DNA of 64,000 bases from Acinetobacter sp. ANC 5054 (GTDB lineage Bacteria; Pseudomonadota; Gammaproteobacteria; Pseudomonadales; Moraxellaceae), in NCBI RefSeq assembly GCF_002135295.1, contig NZ_NEGG01000013.1, positions 1 to 64,000 of the forward strand, given 5' to 3'. Shown piece by piece: positions 17,900 to 27,585 of the stretch (its first letter is position 1; each line of letters starts with the position of its first letter). A program made the translations under genes and the position numbers. Under the pieces are notes generated by a model. The model saw only the letters and a list, made by a program, of their open reading frames with translations, was not told the DNA's origin and ran no database searches.

Positions 17900-18015
17900 T
17901 TTCAATTTTCCCTTTCTATGTCTTGGAAAAGTAAAATTAGTATGTTTGAAAATGTATAAAATAGGATTTCAAATATTCTATAATAGACATTATATTTCGA
18001 ATTAAATGCGAATTT

Positions 18016-18510
18016 ATGAAGCTATCTTCTAAGTCTATTTCAGTAAAGCTTGATCGAATAGATAAAAGTATCATTCGTGAACTGCAAAATAATGGTCGAA
18101 TGCAAAATAATGATCTTGCACGTGAAATTGGCTTATCCCCTTCGTCTTGTTTGCGCCGAGTCAAAATTTTAGAAGATGCAGGCGTAATTCAAAATTACAC
18201 CACGGTTGTTGACCCACAAAAAATTGGATTTCAGCTCATTTTGTTTTCACGAATTTGGTTGGTTGGGCAAGATGCAGAAACTATTGATACCTTTATTGAG
18301 GCGATGAAAGAGCTTCCACAGGTCATGGAGTGCTATATTATTTTAGGTGAATGTGATGCCATGCTCAAAGTGGTGGTACCAGACTTAGAAAGCTATCGAA
18401 AATTCCAGTCGACGCATCTCACCAAAAAAAATGGTATTACCAGTGTTAAAACCGATTTACCGAGTCAAATTATTAAACAAAGTTTCCAATTGCCTTTGGA
18501 AGACTTGTAA
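18016..18510 (+). CDS. Lrp/AsnC-family transcriptional regulator
   Basis: A 164-residue regulator with an N-terminal AsnC helix-turn-helix (LDRIDKSIIRELQNNGRM, then LAREIGLSPSSCLRRVKILED, residues 11-60) and a C-terminal RAM/ligand domain with the usual MECYIILGECDAMLKVVVPD stretch. It is divergent from the LysE-type exporter and probably controls it in response to an amino acid. A TATAAT box at 17979-17984 lies 31 bases upstream of the ATG. Confidence 0.92.
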   Translation: MKLSSKSISVKLDRIDKSIIRELQNNGRMQNNDLAREIGLSPSSCLRRVKILEDAGVIQNYTTVVDPQKIGFQLILFSRIWLVGQDAETIDTFIEAMKELPQVMECYIILGECDAMLKVVVPDLESYRKFQSTHLTKKNGITSVKTDLPSQIIKQSFQLPLEDL

Positions 18511-18524
18511 AACTGAAAAAATAT

Positions 18525-18547
18525 AAAGGCACCTCTTTGGTGCCTTT
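18525..18547 (+). terminator. Terminator after the Lrp-type gene
   Basis: AAAGGCACC-TCTTT-GGTGCCTTT forms a 9-bp stem between convergent genes and may serve both. Confidence 0.75.
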
Positions 18548-18566
18548 GGGTTCATTTTCAACAATC

Positions 18567-18938
18567 TTAGACTGTTTGGCTTTCTAAAAAATCACGATGT
18601 ACATGACTAAGATCAATAAGTTCATACTTTTGTAAATCAAAAATACGCCAAATCGTTAAAGCATCTTCTTTACTGTCTACTGTTGGCGTCGCTTTGTTGC
18701 TCAACTGCCACTGCTTATCAGAAATCCAAATGTAGTACTCGCCTGTTTCAGCATTATATGCCTGACCTTTACCATCCGCATTAATTCCTTGAACCTGTGC
18801 ACCTTTTGGTAGAAGCGCTTCTATTTCAGGCAAATTAATTTCAATAAAGTGTTTGATTTGGCGTAAACCATATCCTGCAAAAATTTCTTTTTGCTGAGTG
18901 GTTAATTGGTCATATTTTTCTTGAATATCTGAAATCAT
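18567..18938 (-). CDS. Conserved hypothetical protein
   Basis: A soluble protein of 123 residues that I cannot assign to a family. The N-terminus is helical (DIQEKYDQLTTQQKEIFAGY), the middle has a short glycine-rich stretch (GINADGKGQAYNAETGEYYIW) that could be a beta hairpin, and the C-terminus is charged. It has no signal peptide or membrane segment. Codon use matches its neighbours. It is convergent with the Lrp-type gene and stands alone. Confidence 0.7.
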   Translation of the reverse strand: MISDIQEKYDQLTTQQKEIFAGYGLRQIKHFIEINLPEIEALLPKGAQVQGINADGKGQAYNAETGEYYIWISDKQWQLSNKATPTVDSKEDALTIWRIFDLQKYELIDLSHVHRDFLESQTV

Positions 18939-19223
18939 GGTGTGGCCTATATATTTTTAAAACAGTACAGCGTGCACAGTAAAAGTTGAATCAAATACAT
19001 AAACTTTACTGTTATTTAGTTATGGACGATTTTTATACCCGAAAAATCGATTTTTTATAATGCGACAATAGTTCAAAACGCTTGTCAAATTTACCAATAT
19101 ATTTTCACAAGCTTATTTAATTTTCATGAAGCTCAATACTTGAGCTACTGTACCTCTTCCAATGCTTATTTATAGACTAGCAAAACCAATGCCAAATTGA
19201 ATGCGAATTTAAATAATTTAACT

Positions 19224-20150
19224 TTATGACTGCTCTTTATGTTGTGCACGTGGGTGTGCTTGATCATACACTTGCGCCAAACGATCAAAATCAACATGCG
19301 TATAAATTTGTGTAGTCGTTAAATTAGTATGTCCTAACATTTCCTGTACTGCCCGCAAGTCACCACTGTTTGACAACATATGACTGGCAAAACAATGACG
19401 CAGTAAATGCGGATGCAAATCGACATTCACTCCTGCACGCTGTGCTTGAAATTTCACTCGATTTTCAATTTGTCGTACCCCCAAAGGATTTCCCTTTTGT
19501 GTAATGAACACTTGTGCTTCAGGGACAAAATCACCATGCCATGCTGGATAAAGTTGCAACCAATGCATCAATGCATCTTTGGCCTTTGAACCAAAAGGGA
19601 CAATCCGAGTTTTATTCCCTTTACCTGTAATCCGCAAAAGTTGCCGATTAAAATCGATATCGCGAATGCTCATACTTTGGACTTCAGCCAAACGTAGTCC
19701 ACTTGAATACAACAGCTCCAAAATCGCTTTATCGCGAATCCACAATTGCCGTTGTATCTCTGATTTAGGGTCAGGCTGTTCCATAATTTGTTTGATGGTT
19801 TCAATATTAACCAAGCCCGGTAAAGGTCTAGACTGTCGCTTAAGTTGAAAATCATCCGCAGGATTAAACTCAAGATAATTTCCCTGTTCAGCCCATTTCA
19901 TAAATTGGCGAATCGAGGAAAGCATACGCTGTAAACTACTCGGACTTAACTGAAATTGTTCAACTTTATAAGCTATAAACTCACGCAGATCGGTTTTTTC
20001 CACATCATATAATTGAATATTTCGGTCTACACAAAATTGAAAAAAGTCATTTAAGTCACGTTCATATGCCTGCAAGGTATGTTGTGATTGGTTTTGAATT
20101 TCACGTTCTTTGAGCCACATTATTAGTAACTGACGATTATCGATGGTCAT
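19224..20150 (-). CDS. xerC: Tyrosine recombinase XerC
   Basis: The site-specific recombinase (308 residues) that with XerD resolves chromosome dimers at dif. All catalytic residues are visible: Arg153 in SSGLRLAEVQ, Lys177 in TGKGNKTR, His248 and Arg251 in HPHLLRHCFASHM, His274 in LGHTNL and Tyr283 in TTQIYTHVD. The N-terminal core-binding domain spans about residues 1-95. The frame opens at a TTG (20168), but ATG 20150 has AGGAG seven bases upstream. Its place near dapF and lysA is the common arrangement in gamma-proteobacteria, so this is the housekeeping enzyme rather than an integrase of a mobile element. Confidence 0.95.
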   Translation of the reverse strand: MTIDNRQLLIMWLKEREIQNQSQHTLQAYERDLNDFFQFCVDRNIQLYDVEKTDLREFIAYKVEQFQLSPSSLQRMLSSIRQFMKWAEQGNYLEFNPADDFQLKRQSRPLPGLVNIETIKQIMEQPDPKSEIQRQLWIRDKAILELLYSSGLRLAEVQSMSIRDIDFNRQLLRITGKGNKTRIVPFGSKAKDALMHWLQLYPAWHGDFVPEAQVFITQKGNPLGVRQIENRVKFQAQRAGVNVDLHPHLLRHCFASHMLSNSGDLRAVQEMLGHTNLTTTQIYTHVDFDRLAQVYDQAHPRAQHKEQS

Positions 20151-20231
20151 CTCTACTCCTAAACCCAAATACCAATCCCGCCTTTACTAAAGAATTTAAT
20201 CAAAACTGAAGCTATAATTTATGCATACAGT

Positions 20232-21056
20232 TTATGAGAACAGTCTAGCAAAAAGCCCTTTTTTCTTTCCATTATTTCTTAAATAAAAGGCCTTGGTTTC
20301 ATTGACGAGATAATCTACAACCCCTTCACTTGAATCGTGCTGCAAATGAATTAGGTCGATGGCTTGTTTCTCTGGCAAGCTATCATAAGTCACACGACCA
20401 ATTTTACTGTGCAATTCCTGAATGAACTTTTCAGATAATCCTTCCTCTAAATCCAGACCAATTAACAAGGTCGGCTGGGTATCTCGTGCTTGATTAAATA
20501 TTTGCGCCAAATAAGCAGCTTTTACGCTCGGCTGACTGCCAAATAAAATGATCAATTGGTCTATCATAAATTGAGGATATTCATTAGGTTGCCCGATTAG
20601 TACCTGTGTATCCTCTTCAACTTCATAATTTTCTACGGGTGCAGAAAACTTACCTTGTAGTAAATATTGAATTTCATCTGGGATGAAGTCTTTAGTGGCG
20701 TCTGGTGATTGTGGGTTAAGCACCAAGCGTGCTCCCAATGTCATCTCGAACAAGGCTTTCGTGGGCAGACATATAAAAGGTTCTTCTTGATCCATCGCTA
20801 AACGCATTTTTTCCAAAGAAGTAAAAAATGGAATGACGCAATCATAAGTCTCATCCTCCCAACTTTTTAATTGTACGGATGCACCACTTTCTAACAGATG
20901 CGTACTGATACCATCTTGTGCATTCACCTCAGCAGAAGATCCGACACAATACACATTGGCAGACATTAATTGTTCTAAAAATTCAGGACGATAAGCAGGT
21001 TCATGTACCGCTTTCACAAAAAAACTTTCCAAAATTTCTTCTTTAATTTTATCCAT
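20232..21056 (-). CDS. SseB-family protein
   Basis: A 274-residue soluble protein. The N-terminal part resembles SseB (enhanced serine sensitivity) domains: SFFVKAVHEPAYRPEFLEQLM, VIPFFTSLEKMRLAMDQEE and GARLVLNPQS are the usual spaced motifs. The C-terminal half (PQFMIDQLIILFGSQPSVKAAYLAQI) matches the SseB C-terminal domain layout. The function of the family is not settled. It sits between dapF and xerC, replacing the DUF484 gene often found there, and is 81 bases upstream of xerC in the same direction. Confidence 0.75.
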   Translation of the reverse strand: MDKIKEEILESFFVKAVHEPAYRPEFLEQLMSANVYCVGSSAEVNAQDGISTHLLESGASVQLKSWEDETYDCVIPFFTSLEKMRLAMDQEEPFICLPTKALFEMTLGARLVLNPQSPDATKDFIPDEIQYLLQGKFSAPVENYEVEEDTQVLIGQPNEYPQFMIDQLIILFGSQPSVKAAYLAQIFNQARDTQPTLLIGLDLEEGLSEKFIQELHSKIGRVTYDSLPEKQAIDLIHLQHDSSEGVVDYLVNETKAFYLRNNGKKKGLFARLFS

Positions 21057-21100
21057 GGAATTCGCCTTTTTTATTAAAATTTATTTTTATACATGTGCTA

Positions 21101-21130
21101 AAAAAGCCCTGAATGAATCAGGGCTTTTAT
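21101..21130 (-). terminator. Terminator after dapF
   Basis: AAAAAGCCCTGA-ATGAA-TCAGGGCTTTTA is a strong stem directly behind dapF on the minus strand, before the SseB-type gene. Confidence 0.8.
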
Positions 21131-21131
21131 T

Positions 21132-21977
21132 TTAAGCTTGGAAATAGCTTAGATCCAAACGACCTTCATAGACATTTGCAGTTGGGCCAGTCATCCACAC
21201 CACATCGCCTTCTTTCCATTCGATTTGCAGTTTGCCACCCGCCAATTCAATTTCAACCGCATTTGCCAATAAACCACGGCGCATACCTGAAACCGCTGCA
21301 GCACAAGCACCTGTACCACATGCCATGGTTTCACCCACACCACGTTCAAAGACGCGTAAGCGCGCATGCTTTTCATCAATAATTTGCATAAAACCTGCAT
21401 TGACACGTTGTGGGAATCGCTCATGTGATTCCACTTGCGGACCAATTTTGGCAACATCTGCAGTAATAACATCAGGAACAATCGTCACTGCATGTGGATT
21501 GCCCATGCTGACCACATCAATGGTGAGCTCTTCATTATCCGCCAAAGCGATGTCGTACAAATTTTCAGGTTCTTCCGCAATAAATGGAATTTCATGTGGC
21601 AAGAAACGTGGATACCCCATATTGACACGAACCCAACCATTGGCACCGAGTTCAGGTTCAACTATGCCCGATTTGGTCTGCACTTTGATTTTGGTTTTAG
21701 TCGTCAGCTTACGCTCATGCACAAAACGTGCAAAACAACGTACACCATTACCACATTGCTCAACCTCAGAACCATCTGCATTGAAAATACGGTATTTAAA
21801 ATCAACATTGGGTAAATCTGGTGGCTCAACAATTAACAATTGATCAAAACCAATACCAAAGTGACGGTCTGCTAAACGTTGAATGGTCACAGTATCTAAA
21901 TACGCACGTTGGCTAATGAGATCCACAACCATGAAATCATTGCCCAGACCATGCATTTTGGTAAATTCTAATAACAT
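21132..21977 (-). CDS. dapF: Diaminopimelate epimerase
   Basis: Interconverts LL- and meso-diaminopimelate for lysine and peptidoglycan synthesis (281 residues). The two catalytic cysteines are in [16 protein letters not shown] (about 75) and [14 protein letters not shown] (about 220), each in one of the two symmetric domains. [15 protein letters not shown] at the N-terminus is the family signature. It follows lysA by 13 bases. Confidence 0.97.
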   Translation of the reverse strand: MLLEFTKMHGLGNDFMVVDLISQRAYLDTVTIQRLADRHFGIGFDQLLIVEPPDLPNVDFKYRIFNADGSEVEQCGNGVRCFARFVHERKLTTKTKIKVQTKSGIVEPELGANGWVRVNMGYPRFLPHEIPFIAEEPENLYDIALADNEELTIDVVSMGNPHAVTIVPDVITADVAKIGPQVESHERFPQRVNAGFMQIIDEKHARLRVFERGVGETMACGTGACAAAVSGMRRGLLANAVEIELAGGKLQIEWKEGDVVWMTGPTANVYEGRLDLSYFQA

Positions 21978-21990
21978 CTCGAATTACTCC

Positions 21991-23235
21991 TTAAGGCAAT
22001 AAACGCTCACGTTCCCACAATGATTCAATCGTTTCTCGCTCTCGAATCAAATGTGCTTGGTCTTCATCTACCATCACTTCTGCGGCACGACCACGGCTGT
22101 TGTAGTTAGAACTCATCACGAAACCATAAGCACCAGCACCCAATACAGCCAGTACATCATTTTCTTGAATTGCAAGCTGGCGCTCTTTACCTAAGAAATC
22201 GCCCGTTTCACAAATTGCACCAACCACGTCCCACTCTTTGCGCTCAACATCCGCACGTGGTGTAACTTCTTGAATATCCATCCATGCTTCATAAAGCGCA
22301 GGACGAATTAAGTCATTCATTGCTGCATCAATAATGGCAAAGTTGCGGTGATTGGTTGGTTTTAATAGATCTACCTTGGTTAAAAGCACACCTGCATTTG
22401 CAGAAATACTTCGCCCCGGTTCCATATACACTTTGAGTCCTAGTTTTTCTAAAGCTGGACGTAATGCATTGGCGTATTCTTCAACTGTAGGCGGTACTTC
22501 GTCTTTATACGTTACACCTAAGCCTCCACCAATATCGATGTGCTTTAACTCAATACCTAGTTCTTTGAGTTTATTGATCATCACAATGACACGATCAAGC
22601 GCATCAACAAAAGGTTGCGTTTCAGTCAACTGTGAACCAATGTGGCAATCAATCCCAACAATCTCAAGATTCGGTAAAGACGCAGCGTATTGATACGTTT
22701 CAAAGACTGAATCTGAAGGAATACCAAATTTATTTTCTTTTAAGCCCGTTGAAATGTACGGATGTGTTTTTGCATCGACATCTGGATTTACACGTAATGA
22801 AATCGGGGCTTTTTTACCAACGGCAGCCGCAACTTTTTGAATGCGATCGAGTTCAGCGTATGACTCTACATTGAAACACGCAATCCCAACTTCCAATGCT
22901 TTTTGGATATCTGCTTCTGTTTTACCTAAACCAGAAAATACGATTTTTGATGCTTCACCGCCAGCTTTCAGCACACGTGCCAATTCACCACCAGTCACAA
23001 TATCAAAACCTGCACCCTGCTTGGCTAAGACGTTTAACACCGCAATATTAGAGTTTGACTTTACCGCAAAACAAATTTGATGGTCGATAAAGCTAAATGC
23101 ACGATCCATATCTAAATAATGCTTTTCAAACGTTGCTTTTGAATAAACATAAAGTGGTGTGCCATATTGCGACGCAAGCTGTTGTAGTGAACATCGCTCT
23201 GCGTGCAATACCCCATTAATACGGGTGAAACTCAT
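21991..23235 (-). CDS. lysA: Diaminopimelate decarboxylase
   Basis: A PLP enzyme (414 residues) making L-lysine from meso-diaminopimelate. The PLP lysine is at about 59 in ICFAVKSNSNIAVL. Further motifs are GIDCHIGSQLTE, HIDIGGGLGV, EPGRSISANAG and GAICETGDFLGKERQ, the last with the substrate-binding Cys/Glu. The ATG at 23235 has AAGGA upstream. It lies in the operon lptM-lysA-dapF. Confidence 0.97.
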   Translation of the reverse strand: MSFTRINGVLHAERCSLQQLASQYGTPLYVYSKATFEKHYLDMDRAFSFIDHQICFAVKSNSNIAVLNVLAKQGAGFDIVTGGELARVLKAGGEASKIVFSGLGKTEADIQKALEVGIACFNVESYAELDRIQKVAAAVGKKAPISLRVNPDVDAKTHPYISTGLKENKFGIPSDSVFETYQYAASLPNLEIVGIDCHIGSQLTETQPFVDALDRVIVMINKLKELGIELKHIDIGGGLGVTYKDEVPPTVEEYANALRPALEKLGLKVYMEPGRSISANAGVLLTKVDLLKPTNHRNFAIIDAAMNDLIRPALYEAWMDIQEVTPRADVERKEWDVVGAICETGDFLGKERQLAIQENDVLAVLGAGAYGFVMSSNYNSRGRAAEVMVDEDQAHLIRERETIESLWERERLLP

Positions 23236-23259
23236 GAAGGTATCCTTTCTATTAAAGCA

Positions 23260-23481
23260 TTAAGGTGTTGGGTTTGAATTTGATGATTCAGTTTCAGCTG
23301 AAACCTTGTCGGCTTCCTTTTTCTGCTTCTGCTGTGCAGGCGTATCTGGATAAATCAAATATTTCGCACGTTTATCTGCATTTGCATCTGAAGGCAAATG
23401 TAATGCACCAGATTGACCACACGCACTCAGCAATACGGCACTTAAAATCACAGCGATTTTATAATTCATAAAACGATACAT
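23260..23481 (-). CDS. lptM: Small lipoprotein LptM (YifL family)
   Basis: A 73-residue lipoprotein with signal peptide, lipobox LSAC and the short conserved GQSGALHLP segment that marks the LptM/YifL family. In E. coli LptM helps LptD mature in the LPS translocon. Its location just upstream of lysA matches the lppL-lysA-dapF order known in pseudomonads. The ATG at 23481 has AGGT about nine bases upstream; a second ATG at 23469 is possible. The C-terminal half is charged and low in complexity. Confidence 0.85.
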   Translation of the reverse strand: MYRFMNYKIAVILSAVLLSACGQSGALHLPSDANADKRAKYLIYPDTPAQQKQKKEADKVSAETESSNSNPTP

Positions 23482-23509
23482 AAACGTACCTAATGAAAAG
23501 ATTTTTCCG

Positions 23510-23538
23510 AGTATAACGTGATCAACACACGGATTAAA
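23510..23538 (-). promoter_or_regulatory. Candidate sigma-70 promoter for lptM-lysA-dapF
   Basis: On the minus strand TTTAAT (23533-23538) and TATACT (23510-23515) are separated by 17 bases; the -10 box is 29 bases before the lptM start. Confidence 0.5.
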
Positions 23539-23800
23539 GAAAAGCCCTGAAATTCATCACCTGCTCAATTCGACCCTGCATCAATTTTAAACAAAATGTC
23601 ATCATCACATTGAGCAGACGCTATTTTGCTTCATTTTGGTGATTGTTCCACATTGATTTTTCTGACATCCCTTATCAATTCATACACTATAAATATTTTT
23701 TTAAAATGTGGTTTAGGACTGAAATGCTCTAAAAATTGAAGCAACTCATTTATAAATATCTAGGGAAATAATGAGTGAAAGCGCCTTAAATTTGCATAAA

Positions 23801-23830
23801 AAAAAGCTGCTCATTTGGGAGCAGCTTTTT
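23801..23830 (-). terminator. Terminator after the CycA-type permease gene
   Basis: AAAAAGCTGCTC-ATTTGG-GAGCAGCTTTTT is a perfect 12-bp stem with U-tract. Confidence 0.85.
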
Positions 23831-23848
23831 TCCATTTATTGAGCAGAA

Positions 23849-25252
23849 TTATTTTTGCTTTTTCTTATAAAAACCAAAATAACCAATCAACAAAATAACA
23901 AACCAAATTGGGCTGACCATGAGTGCTTTCATGGTGTCAGCTTCTAATGACAGGACGTAAATCATACCAATAAAGAAGATGATCACAATCCAACATGTCA
24001 CTAAGCCACCTGGTAATTTAAAGGTCGATTTAGCATGTAACTCTGGACGAGTTTTATAGTAAACGATATAGCTCCAAATGATCATGAGCCATACACAGAT
24101 AAATAAAATCGTAGAAAGTGTGGTTGCTAAAGTAAAGGCTTCAACCGTATTTGGCACGAAGTACTGTAGTGCTGCACCTAAAAGTAAACACACTGCTGAG
24201 AAATACAATGCATTTGCAGGTACTGCACGAGAGTTCAAATGACCAAATGCTTTAGGTCCTTGCTCTTCACGAGACAAACCGAACAACATACGTGAAGTAG
24301 AGAACACACCACTGTTCATCGATGACATTACTGACGATAACACCACCAAATTCATAATAATCGCCGCAGCAGCAATACCAGCTTGGCTAAATAAATTTAC
24401 AAATGGTGAAATACTTGGATCAATGGTATTCCAAGGCGTTACTGACATCACAATAACCAAAGCCAACACGTAGAAAATAATGATACGAATTGGAATTGAG
24501 TTCACTGCTTTCGGCAAGTTGTGCTCTGGATCTTTAGTTTCAGCAGCAGTTGTACCAACCAATTCCACGCCGACAAAAGCGAAAATGGCAATTTGGAAAC
24601 CTGCTAAGAAACCTGTCACTCCAGTTGGGAATATCCCATTATGTGACCAAAGGTGGGTAAAAGACGCAACCTGACCTGTAGATGAGGTGAAGCCTGTGAA
24701 GATCATCCATAGACCGACACCAATCAGCACCACAATCGCAATAATCTTAATCAGCGCAAACCAGAACTCAAGTTCACCGAATAATTTCACGGTGACGAGG
24801 TTCAAGCCCATGATAAACACAATGGCGGCGATACTAATCATCACCCCTTCTTCTGGCGAGAACGGGTTACCTCCATTAAAGAATTGAAGGTAGTAAATGA
24901 TGGCTGACAGATCGGCAATACCTATAGTGATCCAGCACAACCAATAAGTCCAACCGACAAAATAACCAGCCCAAGGACCAATCAAGTCAGTTGCAAAATC
25001 AATGAATGATTTATATTCAAGATTGGATAATAGCAACTCGCCCAATGCACGCATGACGAGAAAAACCATAAAACCAATGATCATGTAAATAATCAAAATG
25101 GACGGGCCAGCTAGGCTGATGGTCTTTCCTGACCCCATAAATAAACCTGTACCAATCGCACCACCAATCGCAATCAATTGCAGGTGTCGGTTGGACAAGC
25201 TTCGTTTCAAATCGCCGCTATTCGCATGCGATCCATGAATTTCATTAGACAT
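23849..25252 (-). CDS. Amino-acid permease, CycA-like (D-serine/D-alanine/glycine type)
   Basis: An APC-superfamily transporter of about 467 residues with 12 membrane segments. The signature LSNRHLQLIAIGGAIGTGLF and the following GSGKTISLAGPS are typical of the AAT branch, and the sequence looks closest to CycA. The frame begins at a TTG (25288), but ATG 25252 is more plausible as it gives a normal N-terminus. CycA-type transporters take up glycine, D-alanine and D-serine by proton symport. The gene is divergent from an alanine/glycine:sodium symporter, which also suggests small neutral amino acids. Confidence 0.85.
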   Translation of the reverse strand: MSNEIHGSHANSGDLKRSLSNRHLQLIAIGGAIGTGLFMGSGKTISLAGPSILIIYMIIGFMVFLVMRALGELLLSNLEYKSFIDFATDLIGPWAGYFVGWTYWLCWITIGIADLSAIIYYLQFFNGGNPFSPEEGVMISIAAIVFIMGLNLVTVKLFGELEFWFALIKIIAIVVLIGVGLWMIFTGFTSSTGQVASFTHLWSHNGIFPTGVTGFLAGFQIAIFAFVGVELVGTTAAETKDPEHNLPKAVNSIPIRIIIFYVLALVIVMSVTPWNTIDPSISPFVNLFSQAGIAAAAIIMNLVVLSSVMSSMNSGVFSTSRMLFGLSREEQGPKAFGHLNSRAVPANALYFSAVCLLLGAALQYFVPNTVEAFTLATTLSTILFICVWLMIIWSYIVYYKTRPELHAKSTFKLPGGLVTCWIVIIFFIGMIYVLSLEADTMKALMVSPIWFVILLIGYFGFYKKKQK

Positions 25253-25586
25253 ATTTTTTAATTCAACTTCGCGATCCGATTGCGACAAATTAACTTAAAA
25301 AATTAATAAAATACAAAAATATTTTCTACTATCTATATTTTCTGATTAATTGACAAAGTTAATTTATTTTTCTTATATATAAAAAACTACACCAATACAC
25401 CATTTTTGTATGATCAATAAAACAACATTATTCTTGTAAAAACTTAAATTTCATGTAAAAAATATTTCTCAAACGATAAAAACATCATTAATAAATCATG
25501 GAAGTTTCAAACAATGGCATGTCCATTGCTTTATTTAACTGAAACGAAGCATTCATTCACTCAGAGCTAATAAGAAGAAAGATACT
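25253..25586. other. 334-base divergent promoter region
   Basis: It is very AT-rich and separates two divergent transporter genes. A + strand promoter candidate is at 25350-25379. I looked for a glycine riboswitch ahead of the alanine/glycine symporter and did not find its conserved cores. Confidence 0.4.
25350..25379 (+). promoter_or_regulatory. Candidate sigma-70 promoter for the alanine/glycine symporter gene
   Basis: TTGACA (25350-25355) is a perfect -35 box followed after 18 bases by TATATA (25374-25379). The leader to the ATG would be about 200 bases. Confidence 0.45.
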
Positions 25587-26942
25587 ATGGAAAATTTACA
25601 CAAAATCATGGAGACACTCAGTGGCTGGGTCTGGGGCCCATACATGTTGGTGCTCATTGTAGGTACAGGTGTCTTCCTGACCTTCCGTTTATTATTTTGG
25701 CAGTTCCGCATGTTGCCTCTGGCCTTTAAACAGGTATTTGGTAAACACGAACATGCTCACTCGCATGACGGCGACATTTCACATTTTGCATCCCTCATGA
25801 CCGCGCTTTCAGCCACAATTGGTACAGGTAATATTGCAGGTGTTGCAACTGCCTGTGTACTGGGTGGACCCGGCGCTGTTTTCTGGATGTGGATGACCGC
25901 ACTCTTCGGTATGGCAACCAAATATGGCGAAGGTGTACTCGCAGTTAAATACCGTATCAAAAATGAAAAAGGTGAAATGAACGGTGGCCCGATGTATTAC
26001 ATCGAGCGCGGTTTAAAGTGGAAATGGCTCGCTGTAATTTTCGCATTATTTGGCACATTGGCATCCTTCGGAATTGGTAGTTCAGTACAATCCAACACGG
26101 TTGCTCTCGCTATTGAAAATAGTCTTGGAATTGAAACATGGATGACAGGTATTGTGATTACCGCATTCTCAGCATTAGTGATTCTGGGCGGGATTAAATC
26201 CATTTCAACTGCATCTTCATATATCGTGCCGATTATGGCCGTGGGTTATGTGGTTGGTGGCTTGATCATTATTTTAAATAACCTTGAACTTGTCGTTCCT
26301 GCACTAAAAATGATCTTCACTTATGCATTTACGGGTGAAGCGGCTATGGGTGGTGCAATTGGTGCAGCGATTCGTTATGGTGTTGCACGTGGTGTCTTCT
26401 CAAACGAAGCAGGTATGGGTTCAGCGCCGATAGCCGCGGCTGCTGCAAAAACCGACCACCCTGCTCGCCAAGGTTTAGTCTCCATGACAGGTACATTTAT
26501 TGACACGATTATTGTCTGCTCAATCACGGGTATTGTTTTAGTCATGGGCTTTATTGTGGCAGGTAATAGTTTTGGCGACCAAACTGGAGCAGTACTCACG
26601 ATTAGCGTTTTTGACAAATTATTACCGGGCTTTGGCGGTTGGATTGTCACCTTCGGGATCGTGTTCTTCGCTTATTCGACCATTTTGGGTTGGAGCTATT
26701 ATGGTGAAAAATGTTGTACCTATTTATTAGGTGAAAAATCTGTCTTGCTTTATCGCCTCATTTATATTGTTTCAGTATTTGTGGGTTGCGTCGCAACACT
26801 TGATCTAGTTTGGCTATTTGCCGATACCTTTAATGGTTTAATGGCAGTGCCAAACTTAATTGCATTGTTATTACTTTCGGGTGTTATTGCCAAAGAGTCC
26901 AAAGACTTTATTGCTCGCCGCAAATCAGGTGAGTTGTATTGA
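25587..26942 (+). CDS. Alanine/glycine:cation symporter (AGCS family)
   Basis: A sodium-coupled symporter of 451 residues with about ten membrane segments. Family motifs are FASLMTALSATIGTGNIAGVA, the GGPGAVFWMWMTALFGMATKY stretch, NGGPMYYIERGL and RGVFSNEAGMGSAPIAAAAA. The ATG at 25587 has AAGAAAGA a few bases upstream. It is divergent from the CycA-type permease. Substrate is alanine or glycine from the family. Confidence 0.93.
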   Translation: MENLHKIMETLSGWVWGPYMLVLIVGTGVFLTFRLLFWQFRMLPLAFKQVFGKHEHAHSHDGDISHFASLMTALSATIGTGNIAGVATACVLGGPGAVFWMWMTALFGMATKYGEGVLAVKYRIKNEKGEMNGGPMYYIERGLKWKWLAVIFALFGTLASFGIGSSVQSNTVALAIENSLGIETWMTGIVITAFSALVILGGIKSISTASSYIVPIMAVGYVVGGLIIILNNLELVVPALKMIFTYAFTGEAAMGGAIGAAIRYGVARGVFSNEAGMGSAPIAAAAAKTDHPARQGLVSMTGTFIDTIIVCSITGIVLVMGFIVAGNSFGDQTGAVLTISVFDKLLPGFGGWIVTFGIVFFAYSTILGWSYYGEKCCTYLLGEKSVLLYRLIYIVSVFVGCVATLDLVWLFADTFNGLMAVPNLIALLLLSGVIAKESKDFIARRKSGELY

Positions 26943-26971
26943 TTCAACTTTAAGACTCAATCACACCCTAT

Positions 26972-27004
26972 AAAAAAAGCCACGTAGATCGTGGCTTTTT
27001 TTTT
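26972..27004 (+). terminator. Terminator after the AGCS symporter gene
   Basis: AAAAAAAGCCACG-TAGAT-CGTGGCTTTTTTT is a strong stem with a long T-run. Confidence 0.88.
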
Positions 27005-27078
27005 CATCTTTTAAAGACTAAAAATAAATAATTGAGTTATGTCGTCAAGACAATCACCGCAACCACCCTAAAATCATT

Positions 27079-27585
27079 TTAAGATTTTTTATCATTCATT
27101 GGCTCAAAGTCTGCTTCATTTTGAGCTTCTGGATTTTCGATAAAACCCTCACCAAACTGATCGCCAAACTCTTCTTCGTCGAGATATTCAATTTCAATCT
27201 CTTCTTCATTTTCACGTTCTGCTTCAATTTCCAATGCAATATCCAAAGCCAATGAGAAAAACAGCACACCGTCTATTTTCATATTGCCTTGTTCATCTTC
27301 AAGCAATTCACTTAAGGTTCTATAAGCTGGATTTTTCGCATCAAATGGCACATCGACATAAATGTCACCACTATAGCTACTCAGCACAGCTTCACCTTCA
27401 AGCCCCATACATGGCGTGTATTCAATATTTTGTAAATCCAACCAATCTAATACTTTATTACGCGCGGTATTTTTTTCAGGATGTTCATGGTTATATTCTT
27501 CAAAATGTACAAACAGCACATCACGATTTTTTTCACGCGCAATCGCATCAATATGTTGCAATAGTAATGGCATGATTTGTTCCAT
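27079..27585 (-). CDS. Hypothetical protein with acidic C-terminus
   Basis: A soluble 168-residue protein. Residues 1-110 look like a small alpha/beta domain (VLFVHFEEYNHEHPEKN, DIYVDVPFDAKNP, DGVLFFSLALDIALEIEAE). The last 55 residues are extremely acidic (NEEEIEIEYLDEEEFGDQ and onward) and probably disordered. I do not recognise the family. The start could be ATG 27585 or the second ATG at 27573. It stands alone, divergent from radA. Confidence 0.7.
   Translation of the reverse strand: MEQIMPLLLQHIDAIAREKNRDVLFVHFEEYNHEHPEKNTARNKVLDWLDLQNIEYTPCMGLEGEAVLSSYSGDIYVDVPFDAKNPAYRTLSELLEDEQGNMKIDGVLFFSLALDIALEIEAERENEEEIEIEYLDEEEFGDQFGEGFIENPEAQNEADFEPMNDKKS

Larger units (their letters stand above)
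23482..23848. other. 367-base region between lptM and the cycA-type gene
   Basis: No gene is seen. It contains the lptM-lysA-dapF promoter (23510-23538) at one end and the terminator of the permease gene (23801-23830) at the other. I see nothing recognisable in the middle. Confidence 0.45.

Noticed and set aside
17994..18014. ATTTCG...CGAATT between the LysE and Lrp genes as a seventh copy of the IclR motif
   Set aside because: The spacer is 9 bases rather than 5, and the site lies between genes with no link to the island.
19224..20150. XerC as integrase of a mobile island
   Set aside because: Sequence and the lysA-dapF neighbourhood are those of the housekeeping recombinase; no attachment sites are seen.
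21232..21843. A 203-residue open frame on the + strand inside dapF and similar long frames opposite aliA, aliB, gcdH and others
   Set aside because: They lie opposite strongly recognised genes, have no recognisable motif or ribosome binding site, and have the composition of antisense reading frames.
23770..23841. Short open frame starting ATGAGTGAAAGCGCC
   Set aside because: It runs through the terminator hairpin of the permease gene and has no support as a gene.
25253..25586. Possible glycine riboswitch before the alanine/glycine symporter
   Set aside because: The conserved aptamer cores are not present; the region is only AT-rich promoter DNA.
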